A stretch of 30,536 nucleotides of DNA from Actinocrinis sp046724665 (GTDB lineage Bacteria; Actinomycetota; Actinomycetes; Streptomycetales; Catenulisporaceae): positions 1-30,536 of the forward strand of contig JBKOWZ010000163.1 of NCBI GenBank assembly GCA_046724665.1. Direction: 5' to 3'. Below, in pieces: positions 15,656-23,281 of this stretch. Below the pieces are notes generated by a model that was given only the letters and a program-made list of their open reading frames with translations, was not told the DNA's origin and made no database searches. Each line of letters begins with the position of its first letter. Positions within the stretch are counted from its first letter, which is position 1. A program made the position numbers and the translations under genes.

Positions 15656-16165
15656 CTACCGGCCGGTGGAGCCGAACCCGCCCGCGCCGCGCGCCGTCTC
15701 CGGCAGCTCGGCCACTTCGTGGAAGCGGGCGCGCTCGACCCGCTGCACCACGAGTTGGGCGATCCGGTCCCCCCGGTGGAACACCACGGGGGCGTTCCGG
15801 TCCAGATTGACCACGATCACTTTGACCTCGCCACGGTACCCCGCGTCCACCGTTCCAGGGGAGTTGACCAAGGCCACCCCGTAGCGTACGGCCAGTCCCG
15901 AGCGAGGGTGTACGAAGGCGGCATACCCGTCCGGCAGCGCGAGCGCCACTCCGGTGGGCAGCAGAACCCGCTCGCCGGGCTGTACAACCGCGTCCACAGC
16001 TGTGCACAGGTCGGCGCCCGCATCACCCGGATGGGCGTAGCTCGGCAGCGGAAGCCCGGGGTCGAGCCGGGCGACCAGCACCTCGACCGTGCCCGACTGC
16101 CCGGCCGGTTCCGCACGGCTCGTCGGCTCCGGCTCGGTGAGCTCGGCCGGCTCCAGCCGTTCCAT
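15656..16165 (-). CDS. dut: dUTP diphosphatase (dUTPase)
   Basis: The 169-residue trimeric-type dUTPase hydrolyses dUTP to dUMP and pyrophosphate, keeping uracil out of DNA. All five motifs are present: GDAGADL, HPRSGLA, the GTVDAGYRGEVKV segment with the catalytic Asp, RGDRIAQLVVQ, and the C-terminal arm RGAGGFGSTGR. About 25 variable residues precede the domain. The ATG at 16165 overlaps the stop of the thioesterase gene by one base (TGATG), implying coupling. The frame is open well upstream, but that part is a shadow of the thioesterase gene. Confidence 0.96.
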   Translation of the reverse strand: MERLEPAELTEPEPTSRAEPAGQSGTVEVLVARLDPGLPLPSYAHPGDAGADLCTAVDAVVQPGERVLLPTGVALALPDGYAAFVHPRSGLAVRYGVALVNSPGTVDAGYRGEVKVIVVNLDRNAPVVFHRGDRIAQLVVQRVERARFHEVAELPETARGAGGFGSTGR

Positions 16166-16800
16166 CACGGGTTCACCTCGAAAGCACGCAGCATCCTGTG
16201 ACCGTCCGGGTTCTCCAGCACCGCCTCGACCTCCTCGGCCCTGCCGTGCTCGGTGAAGTGCCCGAGGCGCACCTCGACGAACAGCGCGGCGGCCCGCCCG
16301 ACCAGCGGCCCGTCCGGACCGTCGAGGCGGCCCTCGGCGCGATGGTAGAGCTTGCGGCCGTGGACGCCCACGCACCGGGCGGAGAAGTGCACGGTCCGGC
16401 CGACCGGAACCGGCTTGAGGAAGTCGGTCTCCAGCCTGCCGGTGACCGCGGGGACGCGCATCAGCCAGTGCAGCGAGCCCATCACCTCGTCGAAGGCGAG
16501 CGTGAGCAGGCCGCCGTGGACGAGCCCCGGAGCGCCCTGGTGCGCGGGCCCGACCTCGAAGGCGGCGGTGACCTCGACGCCCTCGGCGGCGAACACCCGC
16601 AGGTGCAGGCCGTTGGGCTGCTGCTCTCCGCAGGCGAAGCACATCGGGTAGTGCTGTCCGAGCTCGGCGCCCGGCGGCGGTGCCTCGGGATGGCGCTGCG
16701 GGAGCCGGGCGTTGCGCGGGGGCGTCATCGGGGCGGCGCCGTACGCCTCGGCGACGTCCGGCGCCACCCCGGCCGGCTGGCTCACGTCGGGTGTGCTCAC
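16165..16800 (-). CDS. Hotdog-fold (PaaI/4HBT-type) thioesterase
   Basis: The 211-residue protein has a hotdog domain from about residue 50. CFACG with NGLHLRVF matches the THEM4-like entry motif. LVHGGLLTLAFDEVMG contains the HGG turn and the acidic residue expected at the active site, and GRLETDFLKPVPVG completes the core. It probably hydrolyses an acyl-CoA; the substrate is unknown. The GTG at 16800 has no ribosome site, but TAATGT lies seven bases before it on the minus strand, so the message may be leaderless. Its stop overlaps the dut start. Confidence 0.85.
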   Translation of the reverse strand: MSTPDVSQPAGVAPDVAEAYGAAPMTPPRNARLPQRHPEAPPPGAELGQHYPMCFACGEQQPNGLHLRVFAAEGVEVTAAFEVGPAHQGAPGLVHGGLLTLAFDEVMGSLHWLMRVPAVTGRLETDFLKPVPVGRTVHFSARCVGVHGRKLYHRAEGRLDGPDGPLVGRAAALFVEVRLGHFTEHGRAEEVEAVLENPDGHRMLRAFEVNP

Positions 16801-16882
16801 GCTGGAGACATTACCGGCGAGTCAAGTTCGGCCCGCATCGGGCGGGGGCGGCCCTCGAAGCACTCACGACGTATGTGACGCT

Positions 16883-17392
16883 ATGCACATGGACAGCACG
16901 CCCAGCACACCCGTGGACGGCGCCGCCGACGCCGTGCACGCCAACACCGCCGGTTACCGCGAACAGCTGCGCGCTCCCCTGTCGTACTGGCTGATCGCGT
17001 TCCTGTTCGGGCTGAGCCTCGCGATCATCCTGCTGGTGCTGGGTCCGTGGTGGTCGCTGTTCGGCCTGTTCTTGGGGACGGCGCTGGCCGGCTGGGCGGT
17101 ACGGGCCTACGGCCGTCCCATGATCGAGGTGTCCGCGGACGGGACGCTCAAGGCCGGTCCCGCCACGCTGCCCGCCTCCGCTCTCGGCACGGCCCTCGCC
17201 CTGAATGCCGAGCGGGCCCGAGCCCTGCGCACCTACGAGGCAGATCCGCGGGCGTTCATGCTGCTGCGCAGCTACATCCCGACCGCGGTGCGCGTCGAGA
17301 TCGCCGACCCTGCGGATCCGACTCCCTACCTCTACCTCTCCAGCCGCCGGCCCAAGCAGCTGGCGGCGGTGGTCAACGCGCTCCCGCGCTGA
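16883..17392 (+). CDS. DUF3093 membrane protein
   Basis: The 169-residue protein has two adjacent transmembrane segments (about residues 35-72), then AYGRPMIEVSADGTLKAGPATLPA and a C-terminal region ending SSRRPKQLAAVVNAL, all typical of DUF3093. Function is unknown. It corresponds to Rv2698, divergent from dut in mycobacteria, and here it is divergent from the thioesterase-dut unit. ATG 16883 has no Shine-Dalgarno site; ATG 16889 would remove two residues. The short spacer (82 bp) suggests overlapping divergent, possibly leaderless, promoters. Confidence 0.88.
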   Translation: MHMDSTPSTPVDGAADAVHANTAGYREQLRAPLSYWLIAFLFGLSLAIILLVLGPWWSLFGLFLGTALAGWAVRAYGRPMIEVSADGTLKAGPATLPASALGTALALNAERARALRTYEADPRAFMLLRSYIPTAVRVEIADPADPTPYLYLSSRRPKQLAAVVNALPR

Positions 17393-17448
17393 CCACCGCC
17401 GCGTGCGTCCGGCGCCCACCCACAGGCGCTCGACGGCGCTTTCAGCCC

Positions 17449-17477
17449 GAAGGCCGCCGGTACCCGCGGCGGCCTTC
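17449..17477. terminator. Strong bidirectional terminator hairpin
   Basis: GAAGGCCGCCG (17449-17459) pairs perfectly with CGGCGGCCTTC (17467-17477) around a seven-base loop. It sits between the convergent DUF3093 and DUF4193 genes, six bases past the DUF4193 stop. Confidence 0.8.
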
Positions 17478-17482
17478 CCCGC

Positions 17483-17776
17483 TTAGGCACAATCCCGGCA
17501 GATACTCTGTCCGTTGCGCTCGTACGCCAACTGCGACTGGTGGTGCACCAGGAAGCACTTGGAGCAGGTGAACTCGTCGGCCTGGCGCGGCAGCACCCGG
17601 ACGCTGAGCTCCTCGTTGGACAGGTCGGCGCCCGGCAGCTCCAGCGACTCGGCGTCGCTCTCGTCCAGGTCCACCACGGCCGCGGTCTTGTCTACCCGGC
17701 GTGCCTTCAGTTCCTCCAACGAGTCCTCGTTGAGCTCGTCGTCGGTCTTCCGTGGCGTGTCGTAATCGGTGGCCAT
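17483..17776 (-). CDS. DUF4193 zinc-ribbon-like protein
   Basis: The 97-residue protein begins MATDYDTPRKTDDE and has an acidic middle. Its C-terminal zinc-binding pattern uses C71/C74 in FTCSKC and C93/C96 in ICRDC, with LVHHQSQLA between. DUF4193 is nearly universal in actinobacteria (Rv2699c) and its role is unknown; the C4 finger suggests contact with RNA polymerase or nucleic acid. ATG 17776 has GGGGGAGAGGGAG just upstream, which favours it over the longer frame starting at 17878. Confidence 0.93.
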   Translation of the reverse strand: MATDYDTPRKTDDELNEDSLEELKARRVDKTAAVVDLDESDAESLELPGADLSNEELSVRVLPRQADEFTCSKCFLVHHQSQLAYERNGQSICRDCA

Positions 17777-17879
17777 TTCTCCCTCTCCCCCTTCAGGCGG
17801 TTCTCTGGTTCTGGGCACGTAACGTTTCGGGAGCCGGACTTGTGCCCGATCCGAGGCGCAGATTTTGCCGCACTTCAAG

Positions 17880-17901
17880 GGGTGTTATGCAACCGACACC
17901 C
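17880..17901. repeat. Dyad in the DUF4193/carbonic-anhydrase spacer
   Basis: GGGTGT (17880-17885) and ACACCC (17896-17901) form an inverted repeat with a ten-base centre. It lies in the divergent 209-bp spacer and could be an operator serving either gene or a leader hairpin. No regulator is assigned. Confidence 0.3.
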
Positions 17902-17985
17902 TCTCGTCTCCGCCGAAAGAGTGAGCTGGCAGGATGGTCCGACCCCTGAAGTCCGTCGGCTTCCCGTCATGGAAGGCTTGCCCCC

Positions 17986-18504
17986 ATGCCGATCTACGCG
18001 TTGGGCGACCATGTTCCCACCCTGCACCCCGAGGCCTACATCCACCCGGAGGCAGTGGTGATCGGCCAGGTCAGCGTGGGTGCGGGCAGTTCCGTTTGGC
18101 CCGGCGCGGTCCTGCGCGGTGACTATGGAAGCATCACGGTCGGGGAGCGCACTTCGGTTCAGGACGGCGCAGTGGTGCATGCGACGGAAGAACTCGCGAC
18201 CGTGATCGGTTCGGAATGTGTAATCGGTCACATTGCCCATCTGGAGGGCTGTGTCGTCGAGGATCGGTGTCTGATCGGTTCCGGTTCGGTGCTTTTGCAC
18301 CGAGTAACCGTGCGTAGCGGCGCGCTCGTCGGCGCGGGAGCGGTGGTCTCTCCCGGCACCGAGGTACCGAGCGGTGCGATGGCGCTCGGCGTCCCGGCCA
18401 AGATCCGACCGGACGCGGTACGTCCGGGTGCGTTCGACGACGCGGTGGCACGGTACGTAGCGAACGGTGCGCTGTACGCGAAGGAACTGCGCCGGATCGG
18501 CTGA
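17986..18504 (+). CDS. Gamma-class carbonic anhydrase-like hexapeptide protein
   Basis: The 172-residue protein is a left-handed beta-helix with hexapeptide repeats from about residue 15 to 140 (VVIGQV, SVGAGS and so on) and a C-terminal helix. Family metal ligands would be H65 (VVHATEE) and H82 (GHIAHLEGC). The position of the usual third ligand, directly before GC, is Glu87, while His85 lies two residues earlier. It may bind metal differently or act as a non-enzymatic relative. GGAAGG precedes ATG 17986 by about ten bases. It converges on cutS, ending 15 bp from it. A PaaY-like or acetyltransferase-like assignment is less likely. Confidence 0.87.
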   Translation: MPIYALGDHVPTLHPEAYIHPEAVVIGQVSVGAGSSVWPGAVLRGDYGSITVGERTSVQDGAVVHATEELATVIGSECVIGHIAHLEGCVVEDRCLIGSGSVLLHRVTVRSGALVGAGAVVSPGTEVPSGAMALGVPAKIRPDAVRPGAFDDAVARYVANGALYAKELRRIG

Positions 18505-18518
18505 TCCCGGAGCCGGAC

Positions 18519-19790
18519 TCAAGCCGTCAGGTGCGGCGCCGGAATCCAGACGCGCACGATCAGCCCGCCTTCCGGCCTCGGCTGAACGGCGATACGTCCG
18601 CGGTGCGCGGAGACGATCGCACGCACGATGGACAGCCCGAGACCCGCGCCGCGGTCCGCCGGATCCGGCGCTCCGCTCCCTGGTGCCGACAACCGCCGGA
18701 ACGGCTCGAACAGCCCCTCGGCGGCGGCATCCGGCACTACCGGACCGGTGTTGGCCACTACGAGCAGAGCGTGGCTGCCCTGGTCGTACGTAACGACGTC
18801 TACCCAACCGCCCGGTGTGTTGTACCGCATGCCGTTCTGGATCAGGTTCGTCGCGACGCGCTCAAGCAGAGCGCTGTCGCCGAACGCGGGCGCTCGGCCG
18901 AAGTCCGTACGCAGAACGACACCGCGTTCCGCCGCCTCGGCCTCGTGTTGGGCTGCGGCGCGTGCGGCGACGGCCGCGAGATCGACCGGTCCAGGGTTGA
19001 CGAGTGCGTTGTCCGCGCGTGCCAGTGCCAGCAGGCCCTCGATCATCCGCTCCGAGCGCTCGTTCGTCGTCAGCAAGGCCCTGGCGAGCTGCTCGGTCTG
19101 CGGGGACAGCTCGGGGTCCGCGAGCGCCACCTCGAGCAGGGTGCGGTTGATCGCGATCGGGGTGCGCAGCTCGTGCGAGGCGTTGCCGGTGAAGCGCCGC
19201 TGGCTCTGGAAGGCGAGGTCGAGGCGGTCCAGCATCTCGTCGAAGGTGTCGGCGAGCTCTCGCAGTTCGTCGCTCGGTCCGTCGAGGGAGATCCGAGTCC
19301 GCGCGGCTGCGTCCGGCCGGTGTGCGATACGCCGTGCCGCGGCCGTAACGCGGCTCAGCGGCCGTAGGACGCGCCCGGCGACGAGGTAACCCACACCGAA
19401 CGCCGCAAGGCTGGTGAGCGCCAGTCCGAGTAGCGAGGAGATCAGGATGCCGCGCATCGTGTCTGAGCGCTGCATCCGCGTACACAGGGCGCTCTGCACC
19501 GGGGTCAGCCTGACGCCCTGAGCCCGATCCGCCGGAGTGACGGTGCACCAGGCCGGCAGATTGGCCTTCGGATGGTTGAGTCGCCACAGGACCAACAGGT
19601 AGATGATCGCGATCAGCAGCATGCCGGCGCCGACGAACATCGAGCCGTAGGTCAGCGTGAGCTTGGCCCGCACGGTCAAGCCGCGCCTCGCGGCTCGCCG
19701 GCCAGGCGGCGGAGCGGCCTCGGTTGCGGCCGTGTAGTGGCCTGACGCAGTCAGCGGGACCACGGTGCGGGCAAGCGGATCAGTACTCAT
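18519..19790 (-). CDS. cutS: CutS-like sensor histidine kinase
   Basis: The 423-residue membrane kinase has a cytoplasmic N-terminus, TM1 (about residues 44-70), a short external loop, TM2 (about 113-138), HAMP, HisKA with phospho-acceptor H206 in NASHELRTPIAI, and a HATPase domain with NLIQNGMRYN and RGAGLGLSIV. The loop of about 42 residues has exactly two cysteines, C82 and C103. Together with the CutR partner, this identifies the Streptomyces CutRS system, linked to secretion and extracytoplasmic redox stress. The loop cysteines suggest disulfide-dependent sensing. ATG 19790 is 19 bp after cutR, so the two form one operon. Confidence 0.92.
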   Translation of the reverse strand: MSTDPLARTVVPLTASGHYTAATEAAPPPGRRAARRGLTVRAKLTLTYGSMFVGAGMLLIAIIYLLVLWRLNHPKANLPAWCTVTPADRAQGVRLTPVQSALCTRMQRSDTMRGILISSLLGLALTSLAAFGVGYLVAGRVLRPLSRVTAAARRIAHRPDAAARTRISLDGPSDELRELADTFDEMLDRLDLAFQSQRRFTGNASHELRTPIAINRTLLEVALADPELSPQTEQLARALLTTNERSERMIEGLLALARADNALVNPGPVDLAAVAARAAAQHEAEAAERGVVLRTDFGRAPAFGDSALLERVATNLIQNGMRYNTPGGWVDVVTYDQGSHALLVVANTGPVVPDAAAEGLFEPFRRLSAPGSGAPDPADRGAGLGLSIVRAIVSAHRGRIAVQPRPEGGLIVRVWIPAPHLTA

Positions 19791-19809
19791 CTACCTCGTC
19801 ACCGCTGTC

Positions 19810-20466
19810 TCAAGCGATTCGGTAACCGGCGCCGGGCACGGTAAGCACGATCGGTGGATCGCCGAGCCGCTTGCGCAAGGTCATGACGGTAACGCGCACG
19901 ACGTTGGTGAACGGATCGGCGTTCTCGTCCCAAGCCTTCTCAAGCAGCCGTTCCGCGGTGACCGCGGTGCCATCCGCGCGCAGCAGCACCTCCAACACGG
20001 CGAACTCCTTCGGCGAGAGCGCGATCGGCTGCCCGTCCCGGGTCACTTCACGCCGCCCCGGATCAAGCCGCAGCCCCGCGCGCTCCAGGACCGGCGGCAC
20101 GGGCGCGACCGAGCGGCGGCCCAGCGCCCGCACCCTGGCGACCAGTTCCGCGAAGGCGAACGGCTTGCCCAGGTAGTCGTCGGCGCCGAGGGAGAGCCCG
20201 GCCACCCGGTCGGCCACGTCGGAGGCGGCGGTGAGCATCAGAATCCGGGTCGCCGCGCCCGACTCGACGATCAGCCGGCACACCTCGTCGCCCGACACCG
20301 CCGGCAGGTCGCGGTCGAGTACGACCACGTCGTAGTCGTTGACACCGGCCCGCTCCGAAGCCGCGGCGCCGTCGTAGACCACGTCCACCGCCATCGCCTC
20401 GCGGCGCAGACCGGTCGCGATGGCGTCGGCCAGCAACCGCTCGTCCTCGACGACCAGCACCCGCAT
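19810..20466 (-). CDS. cutR: CutR-like OmpR-family response regulator
   Basis: The 218-residue regulator has a receiver domain with acidic pocket E7-D8, phospho-acceptor D51 (VLDRDLP), T79 and K101 (GKPF). An OmpR/PhoB winged helix follows from about residue 125 (EVTRDGQPIALSPKEFAVLEVLL, ending VPGAGYRIA). WDENADPFTNVVRVTVMTLRKRLG closely matches what I recall of S. coelicolor CutR. I chose ATG 20466 because GGAGG lies ten bases upstream; ATG 20475 is only one base from that site. A CACCTT direct repeat with 11-bp period (20525-20541) lies upstream and may be its own binding site. Confidence 0.94.
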   Translation of the reverse strand: MRVLVVEDERLLADAIATGLRREAMAVDVVYDGAAASERAGVNDYDVVVLDRDLPAVSGDEVCRLIVESGAATRILMLTAASDVADRVAGLSLGADDYLGKPFAFAELVARVRALGRRSVAPVPPVLERAGLRLDPGRREVTRDGQPIALSPKEFAVLEVLLRADGTAVTAERLLEKAWDENADPFTNVVRVTVMTLRKRLGDPPIVLTVPGAGYRIA

Positions 20467-20524
20467 GATCCGCATACCTCCGCTTCGCTCACGGCCGGTC
20501 CAGGCTCCACGAACCCGACCGGTT

Positions 20525-20541
20525 CACCTTCGGTACACCTT
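20525..20541. promoter_or_regulatory. Direct repeat, candidate CutR operator
   Basis: CACCTT at 20525-20530 and 20536-20541 are 11 bp apart (AAGGTG on the minus strand). OmpR/PhoB-family regulators bind tandem half-sites at this period. The repeat is about 60-75 bases upstream of cutR. Binding by CutR is inferred. Confidence 0.45.
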
Positions 20542-20608
20542 TGCGAAACCAGCGTCTCGCCGTCCCAGGCCTGCGGTTTCGGGCTCGAAGAAAGCAGAAT
20601 CCCGCACT

Positions 20609-20643
20609 GCGTGTAAAGGGAGGGTCAAAACCTTCCGACACGC
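20609..20643. repeat. Compound hairpin in the cutR spacer
   Basis: GCGTGT (20609-20614) pairs with ACACGC (20638-20643), and inside it GGGAGG (20618-20623) pairs with CCTTCC (20631-20636) with one G-U pair. The terminal loop is GTCAAAA. On the plus strand it would lie in a long leader of the small-protein gene. Confidence 0.45.
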
Positions 20644-20900
20644 CGTGGCGGCGCCGAGGGAGTTGGTTTGGCTTCGACGGCGCCCGGGAAGGCGTGACCC
20701 ATGCGGCTCAACCCGTCGAGACGGCGGCGTGGGCACAAAGCGTGAGTGCGGCACCACCCGAACGACGTTCCAGCAGCACCGACCCCGCAGAGTCACCCTC
20801 GTCCAGCCGACCGACCAGCCCCACCCTCCACGGCTGCGGGCAGCGCATCGCCGGCCCCTCACCGGTAGCGCCCGCCCCCTCCCCGCGCAAGGAGCCAACC

Positions 20901-21077
20901 ATGGGAGAGTTCTCCATTCGTCTGCGGCAGCGCATCGTCGATACGCAGTCCGCTCTGCGTCGCGCGATGTCCGCCAAGGACCCCTATGCGGTCCAAGTGG
21001 AGCAGGGCGAATTGGACTCCCTGCTTCGTATCGCGGCCGAGCACGGCGTGGACGTAAGCACGCCGACTGCGGCTTGA
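20901..21077 (+). CDS. Conserved small protein (58 aa), unknown function
   Basis: The 58-residue protein starts MGEFSIRLRQRIVD and reads as a helical, charged polypeptide (DTQSALRRAM, YAVQVEQGELDSLLRIAAEHGV). I recall similar short proteins in streptomycetes in the same neighbourhood, but no function. AAGGAG lies about eight bases before ATG 20901. A strong intrinsic terminator follows 27 bp after the stop, which supports a discrete gene. The frame is open further upstream to 20541, but that extension is compositionally unlike protein and has no start signal. It has no signal peptide or cysteine. Confidence 0.8.
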   Translation: MGEFSIRLRQRIVDTQSALRRAMSAKDPYAVQVEQGELDSLLRIAAEHGVDVSTPTAA

Positions 21078-21104
21078 CCCCCGCAATCCCCTAGTCGCTC
21101 TCCA

Positions 21105-21149
21105 CCGAGCGTCCCGCGCCTAGTCGCGCCGGGACGCTCGGCCGTTTTC
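21105..21149 (+). terminator. Intrinsic terminator of the small-protein gene
   Basis: CCGAGCGTCCC (21105-21115) pairs perfectly with GGGACGCTCGG (21131-21141), followed by CCGTTTTC. This is a classical hairpin with a short T-run, and may also serve suhB from the other side. Confidence 0.85.
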
Positions 21150-21175
21150 AGCCACCCCGCGCCAGCTGTCCGCTT

Positions 21176-21991
21176 TCAGTAGCCCGAGGCATCCGCACCA
21201 AGTTCGACCAATGCATCATGCAGTGCGGTAAAGGTCCCCGGAGGCGCGGCCAGCACCATCGCCTCACTCGCCGACTGGCCATGGAAGCCTTCGACGATCG
21301 CGCCCGCCTCGGTGGCGATCAGCGTGCCTGCCGCGCGGTCCCAGTCGTGCGTACCGCGCTCGTAGTACCCGTCAACCCTGCCTACCGCCACGGCGCACAG
21401 GTCCAGGGCCGCTGAACCGGCGCGGCGGATATCGCGCACTCGCGGTAGCAGCTCGCCGACGATCACGCCTTGGCGTTGCCGCCGCTCTGCGCGGTAACCG
21501 AAGCCCGTCGCCACGAGCGCACCGGCCAGGTCGGTCGATGGCCTCACGCGCAGTCTCGTGCCGTTGCACCACGATCCGGCGCCGCGTACTGCCGTGTACA
21601 CCTCGCCGAGACGCGGAGCATCGACGACACCGGCTACCGTGACGCCATCCACCTCAACGCCCACGGACACCGACCAGTGCGGTAGGTCGTAGAGGTAGTT
21701 CACGGTCCCGTCGATCGGGTCGATGACCCAACGCACGGTGCTGCGTCCCGAGTCCGCGCCGCCCTCCTCGCCCAGGAAGGCGTCATCGGGTCGCTGTTCG
21801 AGGATCACCTTCCGGATCAGCTGTTCCGCGGCGGTGTCCATCTCGGTGACCACGTCGGTCGGGCTGGACTTGGTCTCCGCGACGCCGAGGTCCGCCGGCC
21901 GCCGCTCAATCAGCAGCCGTGCCGCTTCACCGGCGGCTGTCCGCGCCAGTTCGAGCAGCCGCCACGGATCCACATCCACGCCCACGCTCAC
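21176..21991 (-). CDS. suhB: Inositol monophosphatase family protein
   Basis: The 271-residue Mg-dependent phosphatase has the family motifs GEEGG (about residues 74-78), WVIDPIDGTVNYLYDLP (about 88-104) and WDRAAGTLIATEAGA near 217-231, which carry the metal-binding acidic residues. It probably hydrolyses inositol phosphate or a related sugar phosphate; Rv2701c is the mycobacterial counterpart. GGGAGG is seven bases before GTG 21991. hemH ends 40 bp upstream on the same strand, so the two are likely cotranscribed. Confidence 0.93.
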   Translation of the reverse strand: MSVGVDVDPWRLLELARTAAGEAARLLIERRPADLGVAETKSSPTDVVTEMDTAAEQLIRKVILEQRPDDAFLGEEGGADSGRSTVRWVIDPIDGTVNYLYDLPHWSVSVGVEVDGVTVAGVVDAPRLGEVYTAVRGAGSWCNGTRLRVRPSTDLAGALVATGFGYRAERRQRQGVIVGELLPRVRDIRRAGSAALDLCAVAVGRVDGYYERGTHDWDRAAGTLIATEAGAIVEGFHGQSASEAMVLAAPPGTFTALHDALVELGADASGY

Positions 21992-22031
21992 ACCCGTCCC
22001 TCCCGCATCGTGCCCGTCATTCCTGCCACGT

Positions 22032-23111
22032 TCAGTCCATCCCGCACAGCGCGGGGCGGTGGCCGCGCGGGTTAGGGCAGCATCCGGCGCGGCAGACGTC
22101 CGGCATCGTGCCGAGGGCGCTGAGCGCCTTCTGGGCCCGCTGCTCGCCCCGCTCCCGCGCCGCGCGCTCGAGCACGAGGTCGCGGATCGCCGCGACGAAC
22201 ACCGGATCGACGCCAGCCGTGGCCGCGCGGGCGAACGGCAGCCCGAGCTTCGCCGCCGTCCCGGCCGCCTCGGTGTCGAGGTCGTAGACGACCTCCATGT
22301 GGTCCGACACGAAGCCGATCGGCACCGCGACCGCGGCCGCCAGCCCCTGTGCCGAGCGCTCGCGCAGGTGGTCGCCGATATCGCGCTCCAGCCACGGCTG
22401 GCTGGGAGGTCCGCTGCGGCTGCAATACGTGAGCGAACGCGGCCGACCGACGACCCCGGTCACGCGTTCCACGCCCTGCGCGACCAGCTCGGCGACTGCC
22501 TCGTGCTGCGTCACATATGGGCTCGAATCCGCCATCACCAACGGCAGCGAGTGGGTGACGAAGACGAGTTCGGCCTCGTCGCGCACTGACTCGTCCAGCC
22601 GACCGAGTGCTTCGACCGTTGATCGGATCATCGGATCGATGAAGCCCGGATGGTCGAAGTAGGCGCGGATACGGTCAAGCCGCAGCCCGGCGACCGCCTC
22701 ACCGCCCGCCTCCATCGCGGCCGTGAGGTTCTCGCGGTACTGCCGACAGCCCGAGTACGACGAATACGCCGAGGTGACGAAAACCAGGGCCCTGCGTACG
22801 CCGTCCTCAGCCATCCGGACGACCGTGTCGGTCACATACGGTTCCCAGTTCCGGTTGCCCCAGTAAATCGGGAGGCTGAGACCGTGCTCGGCGAAGTCGT
22901 ATTCGAGCGCCGCGATCAGCTCCCGGCACTGACCGTTGATCGGGCTCACCCCGCCGAAGCGGAAGTAGTGCGCGCCGACCTCGACGAGGCGCTCCTTGGG
23001 GATCCCGCGGCCGCGTGTGACGTTCTCCAGGAAGGGGACCACGTCGTCGGGCCCCTCGGGACCACCGAAGGACAGCAGCAGCAGGGCTTCGTAGGGGCTG
23101 ACCGAAGGCAT
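22032..23111 (-). CDS. hemH: Ferrochelatase (coproporphyrin-type, actinobacterial)
   Basis: The 359-residue enzyme inserts ferrous iron into a porphyrin, probably coproporphyrin III in this phylum (cpfC). LLLLSFGGPEGP, ENVTRGRGIP, PIYWGNRNWEPY, VFVTHSLP and FVSDHMEVVYDLD are family landmarks. The segment TSAYSSYSGCRQY lacks the iron-site histidine of other ferrochelatases, as in actinobacteria. C122 plus C340, C344, C345 and C356 in the C-terminal tail match a probable [2Fe-2S] site. ATG 23111 is preceded by GAGGA; the longer frame to 23216 lacks a start signal. Confidence 0.94.
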   Translation of the reverse strand: MPSVSPYEALLLLSFGGPEGPDDVVPFLENVTRGRGIPKERLVEVGAHYFRFGGVSPINGQCRELIAALEYDFAEHGLSLPIYWGNRNWEPYVTDTVVRMAEDGVRRALVFVTSAYSSYSGCRQYRENLTAAMEAGGEAVAGLRLDRIRAYFDHPGFIDPMIRSTVEALGRLDESVRDEAELVFVTHSLPLVMADSSPYVTQHEAVAELVAQGVERVTGVVGRPRSLTYCSRSGPPSQPWLERDIGDHLRERSAQGLAAAVAVPIGFVSDHMEVVYDLDTEAAGTAAKLGLPFARAATAGVDPVFVAAIRDLVLERAARERGEQRAQKALSALGTMPDVCRAGCCPNPRGHRPALCGMD

Positions 23112-23281
23112 GCGGCCATCCTCGCACGCGCGGATCGCGCGCCCGCGGGCGGCATTATGACCAGCGGTGTGAAAGTGCGACGCAATTGCCCGTAAGACAG
23201 CACCGGAATTCCACAATCGCCCCTTGACGCCGGGCCGCGTGTCGCGTTGGCTACCCCCCGCAAGGCAACCGCGCCGACCTG

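Larger units (their letters stand above)
20467..20900. other. Divergent spacer between cutR and the 58-residue gene
   Basis: This 434-bp region has no convincing gene; the open frames in it lack family resemblance and ribosome sites. It holds the CACCTT repeat, an inverted pair CGAAACC (20544-20550) / GGTTTCG (20575-20581), and a compound hairpin at 20609-20643. Confidence 0.5.

Noticed and set aside
16166..16642. Upstream extension of the dut frame
   Set aside because: It overlaps the thioesterase gene in another frame; the dUTPase begins at the TGATG junction.
20541..20900. 120-residue N-terminal extension of the 58-residue protein
   Set aside because: Composition unlike protein, no start signal, whereas ATG 20901 has a clear ribosome site.
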